Shown: in pieces, positions 13,884 to 20,895 of the stretch
Layout: each line of letters starts with the position of its first letter
How positions within the stretch are numbered: position 1 is the first letter of the stretch
Assembly: GCA_964512045.1 (NCBI GenBank)
Contig: CAZEJK010000023.1
Location: forward strand, 1 to 38,892
From: CAZEJK01 sp964512045
GTDB lineage: Bacteria; Acidobacteriota; Thermoanaerobaculia; Thermoanaerobaculales; Sulfomarinibacteraceae
Length of the DNA stretch: 38,892 nucleotides
Direction: 5' to 3'
Program-made: the position numbers and the translations under genes
The notes under the pieces: generated by a model
Seen by the model: the letters and a program-made list of their open reading frames with translations, nothing else
The model's database searches: none
What the model was told of the DNA's origin: nothing

Positions 13884-15071
13884 TCATGGGGCAGGATCGA
13901 AGTCGTCACTCTGCTCGACGCCGACGCCGTACACGGGAAGCCATGTGGTGGCCAGACTGTAGCCGAGAACCACGGCGACCGGCCCGATCACCAGGCCTTT
14001 GAGACCGAAGCCGAGGAGACCGCCGAGCAGCCCGAGGAAGAGCAAGAACCCCATCCAGGCGCCACGATCCTCCAACGGCTCGGTGAGTCGTTGGCGGAGC
14101 AGATCCAGGCCGATGATGGTGGTCAGGGAGATGACCACGAGGAGCGCCGCAAGCAGCTGATGGCCGGTGCCCCACAGAAGACCCGCCAGCGGCAGAAAGA
14201 CAACGGCGAGACCAACCATTGGCAGGAGACTGAGGAAGCCCGCGAGCAGGGCGATGAGCACGAACGGCAGGGGCTTGCCGGCGAGCGCGAAGCACCCCCA
14301 CGAAATGGCTCCGATCGCAGTGCCCTTGACCACGGCAGTACCCACCGTGTCGACCAGAAGTCGCACGACGATCTGACGGTGGCGAGCGATCAGGCGCTGC
14401 TCAAGCTCCTCGGAGAGCGGGGAGACCCGAAGGAACTGGCGGACGAGGCCGGGACCTTCGGCAACGAAGAATGCGAGGGTGATCAAGGCCAGCGCGATCT
14501 CACCGATGCTCGATGTGCCGCGAAACAGGAACTGGAACAACGACGGTCCGAATGCGGTCGCTTCTTTGAGCATTTCCCCGATCTGGTCGGCAAGACCGAC
14601 GTCCTCCAGACCGAGGGCTGGGTACATCTGATGGAGCTTGTCGATCTGACCGCGGATCACCTCGACCAGCTGCTCGATGCTTTCCGGGTTCTTTGTCAAG
14701 ATACCGATCACAAGCTGCAGCACCCCCCCGGCGGACCCGAGAGTTGAGACCAGTACGATGAGCAGAGGAGTGAGCAGGGCAGCGACGAGAACGGCAGCGG
14801 CGACGCCCCCCGCGATCCTCCGCCGGATCCCCGGGTCCAGAAACGGCGCGATCCGACCGACGAAGCGTTCGAGCGGCTCGAACAGCACGGGGGCGGTGAG
14901 CAGCGCGAGCGCCGCCGCCAGAAGGATCGGCTCGATGAGAGGCCGGATCACCACCAGCGCGAGCCACACGATGAGCAGCATGGCCACGAGCATCATCACG
15001 TGTGGTAGCCATGCCCGCAGGGCTTGACGGGGGTCTGAAGGCATCCATCGAGTGTACCAGGGGACGGTCAT
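13884..15071 (-). CDS. AI-2E family transporter (PF01594)
   Basis: A 395-residue membrane permease of the AI-2E/PerM/TqsA family. The named substrate of the founder is autoinducer-2, but most members are uncharacterised or act as ion or solute exporters. It shows the typical layout: two helices at about 22-62, a third near 86-112, a soluble amphipathic segment to about 190, then five more helices with GTAIGAISWGCFALAGKPLP, LSLLPMVG and DLLRQRLTEPLE. The C-terminus is acidic (EQSDDFDPAP). The start is uncertain: ATG 15071 gives the longest protein, but no ribosome site is clear; ATG 15044 would remove nine residues without touching helix 1. It lies 236 bases beyond the protease gene on the same strand and is probably transcribed separately. 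Confidence 0.85.
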   Translation of the reverse strand: MTVPWYTRWMPSDPRQALRAWLPHVMMLVAMLLIVWLALVVIRPLIEPILLAAALALLTAPVLFEPLERFVGRIAPFLDPGIRRRIAGGVAAAVLVAALLTPLLIVLVSTLGSAGGVLQLVIGILTKNPESIEQLVEVIRGQIDKLHQMYPALGLEDVGLADQIGEMLKEATAFGPSLFQFLFRGTSSIGEIALALITLAFFVAEGPGLVRQFLRVSPLSEELEQRLIARHRQIVVRLLVDTVGTAVVKGTAIGAISWGCFALAGKPLPFVLIALLAGFLSLLPMVGLAVVFLPLAGLLWGTGHQLLAALLVVISLTTIIGLDLLRQRLTEPLEDRGAWMGFLLFLGLLGGLLGFGLKGLVIGPVAVVLGYSLATTWLPVYGVGVEQSDDFDPAP

Positions 15072-15083
15072 CGGTCGATGCCG

Positions 15084-15111
15084 AGAGGTCGAGGCGAAGG
15101 TCTCGACCTCT
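15084..15111. promoter_or_regulatory. 10-bp hairpin just upstream of the AI-2E permease gene
   Basis: The arms 15084-15093 (AGAGGTCGAG) and 15102-15111 are perfectly complementary around an eight-base loop. The structure ends 13 bases before the ATG at 15071, so it would lie in the leader of the mRNA. It might hide a ribosome site or be the remote terminator of the protease operon. There is no T-tract. The rest of 15112-15307 shows nothing else. Confidence 0.3.
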
Positions 15112-15307
15112 GGACAACGGCTGGCAGCTGGCCGCCTTCTTTCCGGTCATCGCGATGGTCCGGACTGCCGGGGAGGAGAGTCGGTCCGCCTCGCCGCTGC
15201 GGGTTGGTGCGATGGTCGGGGCGCCGGACCCGGCTGCTGGTTCCGGGCGCTGCGTGAGGTGGCCGGCGCTGTGCTGAAGCTCGGGGGATGGGCGCGTCGC
15301 CTGGTGC

Positions 15308-16087
15308 TCAGTCCCGCAGCAGGAAGCGGAACGCTGCAGCGATCGCGAGAAACACAGCAAGCGAGATTGCCACGTTGCGCAGTAGCTTGGATCGCAGCTG
15401 AACGGGTCGACGATCGTTCTCAGAGCCAGCCATCAGCGTGAGGACCCGTTCGACGGGTGCGGCGAACCCGACGTTGTCGGCGCCTGCGATGATGCTCGTC
15501 GCAACCCCGACGACCCGGGCGTTCATGTCGAGAACCGGTGAGCCACTCGACCCGAACGTGATCGGTGCTGTGACCTGCAGGTGTCGCACCTTCGGGCTGC
15601 CGCGGGAGCTGCCTGCCGCCCGAATGGCGGAGACGATCCCCTCGGTGAAGGTGGCGTCGAGCCCGAGCGGGTTGCCCATCACCACCACGCGAGCGCCCGG
15701 CTCGAGGGTCGTCGAGCTTCCGAGCTCCAGCGCCGGAAACGGACCGCCTGGGATCTCGAGCAGCGCGAGGTCCGCCGCCTCGTCCACGGCGACGACGGAG
15801 CCCACCGGGAGACGCCGGCCGTCGTCTGTCCGGACGTCGAGCCGCGTAGCGCCGCGGACGACGTGATGGTTGGTGACCAGGTGACCGTCTGATGTCACGA
15901 AGAAACCGGTGCCGGTTGCAACCGGTTTGCCGAAAGCGGCGTTCACCTCGATGCGAACGACCGAAGGTCGGACCTGTCGGGCCAGCCCTGTCAAGTCCCG
16001 ATCGGCTTGAGCTCCAAGGGGTGGTGTAGGGGAGCAGAGTGCGACCAGGAGGGCGACGAGCACCGTGAGACTGCGCACTGCAGACAC
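15308..16087 (-). CDS. membrane-anchored trypsin-like serine protease (S1C/HtrA type, no PDZ)
   Basis: A 259-residue exported serine protease. A signal peptide covers residues 1-26 (VLVALLVALCSPTPPLGAQA). The chymotrypsin-fold domain has the triad His75 (TNHHVV), Asp106 (EAADLALLEI) and Ser181 in GSSGSPVLD, where most HtrA proteases have GNSGGP. It ends in a C-terminal transmembrane helix at about 238-257 followed by Arg-Asp, so the catalytic domain should be outside the cytoplasm, tethered to the inner membrane. There is no PDZ domain, unlike DegP/DegS. It starts at GTG 16087, six bases after the CMD stop, as the last gene of the GDPD-CMD-protease unit. Substrates are unknown. Confidence 0.88.
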   Translation of the reverse strand: MSAVRSLTVLVALLVALCSPTPPLGAQADRDLTGLARQVRPSVVRIEVNAAFGKPVATGTGFFVTSDGHLVTNHHVVRGATRLDVRTDDGRRLPVGSVVAVDEAADLALLEIPGGPFPALELGSSTTLEPGARVVVMGNPLGLDATFTEGIVSAIRAAGSSRGSPKVRHLQVTAPITFGSSGSPVLDMNARVVGVATSIIAGADNVGFAAPVERVLTLMAGSENDRRPVQLRSKLLRNVAISLAVFLAIAAAFRFLLRD

Positions 16088-16093
16088 TCGCGC

Positions 16094-16408
16094 TCAGTCG
16101 GAGTGGACGATGTCGTCAACCCAAGAGATCGCAGCCGCTACAGTTGGAAACCCGACCGTGCTGACCAGCAGCAACAGCACCTGGTACAGCTCCTCGGCAG
16201 AAGCGCCCGCCTGGAGTGCCTGGCGTGCGTGCGAGTGGACCGCGCCTTCCGAACGCGTGGCAGCCGCTGCGGCGAGCTGGAGCAGATGTCCGGTGCGAGC
16301 GTCGAAACCTCCGGCCTCGAGGGCCTTCGTTCGCAGTGATTCGACAGCGTCGAGCACGTCCGGGAAGCGTTCGGTCAATGAAGTGTAGTGACGGGGAACG
16401 TCAGTCAC
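16094..16408 (-). CDS. carboxymuconolactone decarboxylase family protein lacking the Cys pair
   Basis: A 104-residue all-helical protein of the CMD/AhpD-like family. The core is LLQLAAAAATRSEGAVHSH followed by ARQALQAGASAEELYQVLLLL. In AhpD-type peroxidases the CxxC pair precedes the conserved His; here the place reads RSEGAVHSH with no cysteine anywhere in the protein, so it cannot be a thiol peroxidase. It keeps Glu54 and His60. GTG 16408 has AGGGAGG five bases upstream and overlaps the end of the GDPD gene by eight bases; the protease follows after six bases. Function is open. Confidence 0.85.
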   Translation of the reverse strand: MTDVPRHYTSLTERFPDVLDAVESLRTKALEAGGFDARTGHLLQLAAAAATRSEGAVHSHARQALQAGASAEELYQVLLLLVSTVGFPTVAAAISWVDDIVHSD

Positions 16409-17231
16409 GGTGCCCTCCCTGTGTCCGTGTTGATTGTAGCGGTTTGTCGGTATGACGTGGTCGCGCGGGCGGCTGGTTGAGGTCGCACCACTCCCAAACC
16501 GGGCGTGCGACTCGAGTCGGATCGTCGGTCATGACACCTGTTGCGCCGCGATCGAGAAGTCGGATGGCGTCTGCGGGATCGTTGACCACCCAGTAGTCGA
16601 CCCGCAAGCCAAGCCTGCGGCAGCGGCGGACGAAGCCGGGACGGTCGAGCCGGATCATCCCGGCGATGCGAGGGATCTGTGCTGCTGAACCGCGGATGAG
16701 GCGTCGCGCAAGCGACCGGGGAAGCAGCCGGAGGGCGGCCACCTCGCGGCGCGTCAGGGCGGTTGGTCCGGGATAGCCGAGAGCATGAATGTGTCGCATG
16801 ACCGATTCGTGGAACGAGGCGAGCGTGACGTGATGCTCCGCCTGGTGGGTCTGGACGAGGTGTACGAGGAGGTCTGCCGCATCACGATCCGGGACCTTCA
16901 GGTCGACGCTCATCGGAACGCCTGGAAACGTCTCGAGAACAGCTCGCAGAGACGGCATCGTCGACGTGGTCGGTCGACCATCGGGCGCGTTCATCCTCCA
17001 GGTCGCCAGCTGCTGGGTGGTCACCTCGGCAATCGCGGTATCGACGCCGGCGGTGCGGTGACCATGGGAGTCGTGACTGACCACGAGCTCGCCGTCGAGG
17101 GTCGGGTGGACGTCCAGCTCGAGTGCATTGGCACCGTCGCGGAGGGCCACCTCGAACGCATCGATCGTGTTCTCGGGGAGATGCGCAGAGGCCCCGCGGT
17201 GGGCGTAGACCAGGATCGGGGGGTGGTTCAT
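16401..17231 (-). CDS. glycerophosphodiester phosphodiesterase family protein
   Basis: A 276-residue TIM-barrel phosphodiesterase (GDPD family) that splits glycerophosphodiesters to glycerol-3-phosphate and an alcohol. Active-site residues are visible: AHRGASAHLPENT (His11, Arg12, Glu20, Asn21), ELDVHPT (Glu38, Asp40) and VSHD (His53). Later barrel strands include SVDLKVPD near 118 and the terminal GVMTDDP. There is no signal peptide, so it is probably cytosolic (UgpQ-like). The last 30 or so residues are basic and variable. It starts the minus-strand unit with CMD and the protease; the region upstream is a repeat-rich intergenic space. Its ribosome site is weak (GTGAG). Confidence 0.9.
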   Translation of the reverse strand: MNHPPILVYAHRGASAHLPENTIDAFEVALRDGANALELDVHPTLDGELVVSHDSHGHRTAGVDTAIAEVTTQQLATWRMNAPDGRPTTSTMPSLRAVLETFPGVPMSVDLKVPDRDAADLLVHLVQTHQAEHHVTLASFHESVMRHIHALGYPGPTALTRREVAALRLLPRSLARRLIRGSAAQIPRIAGMIRLDRPGFVRRCRRLGLRVDYWVVNDPADAIRLLDRGATGVMTDDPTRVARPVWEWCDLNQPPARPRHTDKPLQSTRTQGGHRD

Positions 17232-17696
17232 CGCTCACGATGGTAGCAACTCACATCTGGGCATCTCCGAAAATTCGAAGCAAAGCGCCTGGGTTGAGTT
17301 TTAAGTTCTTAATTTTGAATTCTTAATGCCGCCCGCCCGCCCCAATGCATGCTCTGGGAGCTTCAGGCATCGACGGGTGCGGGGAACGCTCGCTGCAAGG
17401 GCAGATGGGTGGGTGGGGGAGCTCATACCTAACCGCCAATACCTTACACCTACGCGGGCGCGGGACCGGCACCTTCGGAGCATAAGTTTGGTTGCGGCCC
17501 GCGGCCGCGTTGGCAACTCACGACCGACGCAGCCTCGAAGAAGCGGGGTGAAGCTCAGATTGGCGAGTTGAGAGAAAGGACGGTCGGGTTCCGGGACTGC
17601 TCCGGAGCGTTGGCCCGTGGCGGTATCCGTTTCGACCTGCTGCGACCGAGAATGGTTCTGAAACCGCGGCGGAAGGTGTAGACTGCCGGAGGATCG
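17232..17696. repeat. repeat-rich intergenic region, composite module copy B
   Basis: No gene is supported here. The module starts with GCAACTCAC at 17245-17253, followed by a CATCTCCGAAAATTCGAAG segment like the TTCGAA parts of copies A and C. An AT-rich patch at 17294-17325 (ending TTTTGAATTCTTAA) stands out from the GC-rich surroundings. A G-rich block lies at 17405-17425 and matches 23783-23803. Bases 17441-17514 match 24139-24212 without gaps at 59 of 74 positions by my count. GCAACTCAC recurs at 17513-17521, so the module is bounded by a nine-base direct repeat. The remaining 17522-17696 leads into the cco operon. Confidence 0.65.
17399..17419 (+). promoter_or_regulatory. potential G-quadruplex motif
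   Basis: Four G runs of three or more separated by loops of five, one and one bases (GGG CAGAT GGG T GGG T GGGGG) meet the usual G3+N1-7 rule. It is part of the G-rich block shared with 23783-23803, where only three runs remain. It lies in the spacer between the divergent GDPD and cco operons. No function is shown. Confidence 0.4.
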
Positions 17697-17819
17697 ATGA
17701 ACGAGCGTTCGAGGGTCAACCGCCGAAAGAGCTATCGGAGCTTGCGCAGGACACGGTTGTGGAAGTCAGCCGTCAGTCCCGAGCACCGACGTCTTCGGGA
17801 GGCAACGGCGTGTCTGTGA
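17697..17819 (+). CDS. candidate 40-residue Arg-rich leader ORF ahead of ccoS
   Basis: From ATG 17697 the frame reads 40 residues, starting MNERSRVNRRKSYRSLRR and containing about a dozen arginines, and stops at TGA 17817-17819, ten bases inside ccoS. GGAGG lies four bases before the ATG, a strong ribosome site. A weak promoter-like pair (TTCTGA and TAGACT with 17 bases between) lies at about 17656-17684. Overlap with the GTG of ccoS would allow translational coupling. It could be a leader peptide or a chance ORF; I recognise no family. Confidence 0.3.
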   Translation: MNERSRVNRRKSYRSLRRTRLWKSAVSPEHRRLREATACL

Positions 17820-18073
17820 TCTATGTTCTCATCTGGGGCTTTGTGATCGTCTTCGGGTTGATTGCCGTCTACGGCCTTGTGTGGGCGATTCGAACAGGCC
17901 AGATGCGCGACTTCTCGGCGGGCGCCACGAGCATCTTCGACGATGAGGAACCCGTTGGAGAGCCGACGGACAGCTTTCCTGGCGAGTCGCCGAGCGAGCG
18001 CGAACGCGACGAAGTCTCTGGCGATGGCCAGGACATCGCCGCGAGTGGTTTGAAACATGGAGGGAGCGGATGA
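17810..18073 (+). CDS. ccoS: cbb3-type cytochrome oxidase assembly protein CcoS
   Basis: An 87-residue single-helix membrane protein needed for cofactor (heme and copper) insertion into cbb3 oxidases. The start VSVIYVLIWGF, a helix to about residue 25, then VWAIRTGQMRDF and FDDE are the family's fingerprint. CcoS proteins usually have about 50-70 residues; this one has an acidic Ser/Glu/Asp-rich tail of about 40 extra residues of unknown role. The start is GTG 17810 with GGGAGG seven bases upstream; the ORF's earlier ATG at 17759 adds only polar shadow text. It is the first recognisable gene of the oxidase operon, and its TGA shares four bases (ATGA) with ccoN. Confidence 0.88.
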   Translation: MSVIYVLIWGFVIVFGLIAVYGLVWAIRTGQMRDFSAGATSIFDDEEPVGEPTDSFPGESPSERERDEVSGDGQDIAASGLKHGGSG

Positions 18074-19515
18074 CGGACCAGACCTCTGGAAGTGGCGATC
18101 AGCTGCTGCAACGAGCCCAGATCGACCGATCGTGCCGGTTACCGGTGCTCCTTTTCTTTGGGAGCGCGGTCTTCTGGTTGCTGGTTGGAACGGTGCTGGC
18201 GCTGCTGGCTTCGATCAAGCTGCATAACCCTGGCTTTCTCACAGACTGGCACTGGCTGACGTTTGGGAGGGTGCGGCCGACGCATCTGATCACCATGATC
18301 TACGGTTGGGGCTCGATGGCGGCAATCGGCATGATCCTGTGGCTGCAAGCTCGCTTGTCGAGGGTCAGATTGCCGCTTCCGGGTGCACTTTTCGTGGCAG
18401 CCGTCGTTTGGAATGTGGCGGTGGCCGTGTCAGCCGTCTCAATCCTCGGTCAGGGGGGATCGAGCGTGGAGTGGCTCGAGGTGCCGTACGTGTGGTCGTT
18501 CGTGTTCGCCGCCGCGTTCGCTGTGGTGATGTTGGTGTCGTTGATGATGTTCGCGGCGCGCAAGGTCCACCACATCTACGTGACCCAGTGGTACCTGTTC
18601 GGAGCCATCTTGTGGTTCCCTTTCCTGTATCTGATCGCGAATGCGGCCATCCATGCTGACTTTACCAGGGGAGCCGTGCAAGCGGCGGGTAACTGGTGGT
18701 TCGCGCATAACGTCCTCGGGCTATGGTTCACACCGGTCGGGGTTGGCGCTATCTACTACCTGCTTCCGAAGATCCTGGGCAAGCCGATCCATAGCTACTA
18801 CCTGTCGATCATCGGCTTTTGGACGCTGGCCCTGTTTTATAACTGGGCGGGCACGCACCATCTGATCGGCGGTCCGATTCCGGCATGGCTGATCACTGTC
18901 GGGATCGTCGGTTCATTAATGATGTTCATTCCCGTGGCGACGGTGGCCATCAACCATCACATGACGATGGTGGGAAGCTTCAAGGCGTTGAGGTGGAGCC
19001 CCGCGCTGCGGTTCACTGTGTTCGGCGGGATGGCGTACACCGTGGTGAGCTTCCAGGGCTCGGCACAGTCGTTGCGGACATGGAACGAGCTGACGCACTT
19101 CACTCACTACACCATCGCGCACGCGCATCTCGGAGTCTACGCGTTCTTCACCATGGTCGCGTTCGCGTCCATCTACTACATCGTGCCTCGCCTGACGGGT
19201 CGCGAGTGGGCGTCGGCGAACCTGATCCGCGTCCACTTCTGGGGTACGGCGATCGGGATGACGGTGTACTTCGTGGGCTTGACGTGGGGTGGAGTTCTGC
19301 AAGGCGCCTGGATGAACAACCCCGACATTCCGTTTCTTGACATCGTCGGCAGGATGATCCCGTATCTGTGGTCGCGGACGTTTGCAGGGATTCTCATGAC
19401 GGTGGGCCATCTCGCGTTCATCGCGCTGGTGGTGATGATGCTGGTGCCCCGCTGGGGGCTGCGTCGTGACGAACCGACGCTGCTCGCGCCTCGGTCTGAG
19501 GGGGGTGCGGTATGA
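18070..19515 (+). CDS. ccoN: cbb3-type cytochrome c oxidase subunit I
   Basis: A 481-residue heme-copper oxidase catalytic subunit that reduces O2 to water and pumps protons. About 12 helices are visible. By alignment to the Pseudomonas stutzeri enzyme, CuB ligands are His213 (FAHNVLGLWFTP), His263 and His264 (GTHHLIGGPIP). The His-Tyr cross-link Tyr is Tyr257 (LFYNWAGTHH), at the cbb3-specific helix VII position. Heme b3 is bound by His351 and low-spin heme b by His72 and His353 (HYTIAHAHLG). All metal and cross-link residues are therefore present. It starts with ATG 18070 overlapping ccoS, behind GGAGGGAG, and its TGA overlaps the ccoO ATG by four bases. Confidence 0.97.
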   Translation: MTDQTSGSGDQLLQRAQIDRSCRLPVLLFFGSAVFWLLVGTVLALLASIKLHNPGFLTDWHWLTFGRVRPTHLITMIYGWGSMAAIGMILWLQARLSRVRLPLPGALFVAAVVWNVAVAVSAVSILGQGGSSVEWLEVPYVWSFVFAAAFAVVMLVSLMMFAARKVHHIYVTQWYLFGAILWFPFLYLIANAAIHADFTRGAVQAAGNWWFAHNVLGLWFTPVGVGAIYYLLPKILGKPIHSYYLSIIGFWTLALFYNWAGTHHLIGGPIPAWLITVGIVGSLMMFIPVATVAINHHMTMVGSFKALRWSPALRFTVFGGMAYTVVSFQGSAQSLRTWNELTHFTHYTIAHAHLGVYAFFTMVAFASIYYIVPRLTGREWASANLIRVHFWGTAIGMTVYFVGLTWGGVLQGAWMNNPDIPFLDIVGRMIPYLWSRTFAGILMTVGHLAFIALVVMMLVPRWGLRRDEPTLLAPRSEGGAV

Positions 19516-20117
19516 ACCGCGCGGTCATCCTTTATATCGCGATCTTCGTGACAGTGCTGTTCTCATTCGCCGGACTGGTGGCAATTCCGGACATGCAGAT
19601 GCGCGACCTCGGGCCGGTCACGGACGATGCCGGGCAGCAACATCCAGTACCCTGGGAAGGCATGGCCGCAGAGGGTCGTCAGGTGTACATCGAGCTCGGG
19701 TGTATCTACTGCCACTCGCAGCAGGTGCGACCGGAAGGGTTCGGTGCGGACATCGACCGTGGGTGGGGGATGCGGCGCTCGGTGGCGCGCGACTACATCT
19801 ACGATATGCCGCATCTGCTCAGCACCATGCGCACAGGCCCGGACCTCGCGAACATCGGGGTCCGGCAGCCGTCGGATACCTGGCACTATCAGCATCTGTA
19901 CGATCCGGAGATCACGTCCCCGGGTTCGATCATGCCCAAGCTCCCATTCTTGTTCGAGAAGCGCGAGGTGCTTCTCGAGACGCCGTCCGATGCGGTGTCG
20001 ATGCCCGACGGTTGGTTGGAGGAAGGCATGGTGCTCGTGCCGACCGATGAGGGGAAGGCTCTGGTGGAGTACCTGAAGCGTCTGAATCAGTCGTACGACG
20101 TGCCGGAGGTACCATGA
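19512..20117 (+). CDS. ccoO: cbb3-type oxidase subunit II, mono-heme cytochrome c
   Basis: A 201-residue membrane-anchored cytochrome c that carries electrons to the catalytic subunit. An N-terminal helix lies at residues 5-25. The heme site is CIYCH at 64-68 in GCIYCHSQQVRPE, the CcoO signature. The axial Met is Met141 in SIMPKLPFL. GWGMRRSVARDYIYDMPHLL and GPDLANIGVR are also typical. It overlaps ccoN by four bases at its start and ccoP by four bases at its end, so the operon is tightly coupled. The length is near the family norm. Confidence 0.96.
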   Translation: MNRAVILYIAIFVTVLFSFAGLVAIPDMQMRDLGPVTDDAGQQHPVPWEGMAAEGRQVYIELGCIYCHSQQVRPEGFGADIDRGWGMRRSVARDYIYDMPHLLSTMRTGPDLANIGVRQPSDTWHYQHLYDPEITSPGSIMPKLPFLFEKREVLLETPSDAVSMPDGWLEEGMVLVPTDEGKALVEYLKRLNQSYDVPEVP

Positions 20118-20881
20118 CGACCGACGATCGTTCTGACGAGCTCAGTGGCGTCGGGAGTGAATCGGTCGAGCGAGAGGCGACGGTTCATCCGGCGCTCCAG
20201 CGCGAGCACGCCGAGCCCGAGGACGGGCACATCCCCGTGCCCATGTGGCTCATGACGCTGTACCTTCTGCTGATGGGTTTCGGTGGCTGGTACCTGGGAA
20301 CGTACAGCGGTCGCTGGGATCCGATGGTCTACGACGAGAAGCCTGGAGCAGCTGTCGCGGGAGCACAGCAGGCGGATGAAGGACCGCCGGATCCGATGGT
20401 CCTCGGCAAGCGGGTGTACAACAACTGTATCTCGTGCCACCAGACTGACGGCCAGGGCATGGAGGGCTCCTATCCACCGCTGGTGGGATCTGATTGGGTT
20501 CTCGGTTCGAAGGTGCGCCTTTCCGCAATACTCCTGCACGGGTTGGAGGGAGAGATCGAGGTCCTTGGCGAGACCTACAACGATGTGATGCCACCCTGGT
20601 CGCATCTCTCGGATCTGCAGATTGCATCGGTGCTGACGTACGTGCGCAACAGCTGGGGGAACGAGGCCGAGCCCGTGGCCGAGGCGCTCGTTGCGGATGT
20701 CCGCGAGCAGACCGCGGATCGCGTTGCGGCATGGACGGCTCCGGAGCTCGATACGCTGGTCGCTGAGCTGGGCGATCTCGATGTCGAGGCGGAGGTCGCG
20801 GAAGGCGACGAGGACGGTGAAGCGGCCGAGCCCGATGCGGATGGTGAAGCCGCCGCCGCCGGCTCGACGGCGTCTGGATAG
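20114..20881 (+). CDS. ccoP: cbb3-type oxidase CcoP-like subunit with a single heme c
   Basis: A 255-residue cytochrome c subunit. Residues 1-40 are cytoplasmic; PVPMWLMTLYLLLMGFGGWYLG (41-62) is the single helix, as in CcoP, and the rest is periplasmic. Only one heme motif is present, CISCH at 105-109, with Met159 (NDVMPPWSHLSD) as probable sixth ligand; canonical CcoP carries two hemes. A C-terminal extension of about 70 residues is rich in Ala, Glu, Asp and Gly and would be disordered and negative. The gene overlaps ccoO by four bases. Its position and anchor justify the name, but it is a reduced form, and electron entry must use one heme fewer. Confidence 0.85.
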   Translation: MTTDDRSDELSGVGSESVEREATVHPALQREHAEPEDGHIPVPMWLMTLYLLLMGFGGWYLGTYSGRWDPMVYDEKPGAAVAGAQQADEGPPDPMVLGKRVYNNCISCHQTDGQGMEGSYPPLVGSDWVLGSKVRLSAILLHGLEGEIEVLGETYNDVMPPWSHLSDLQIASVLTYVRNSWGNEAEPVAEALVADVREQTADRVAAWTAPELDTLVAELGDLDVEAEVAEGDEDGEAAEPDADGEAAAAGSTASG

Positions 20882-20895
20882 AGTCTGGGGGGCGG

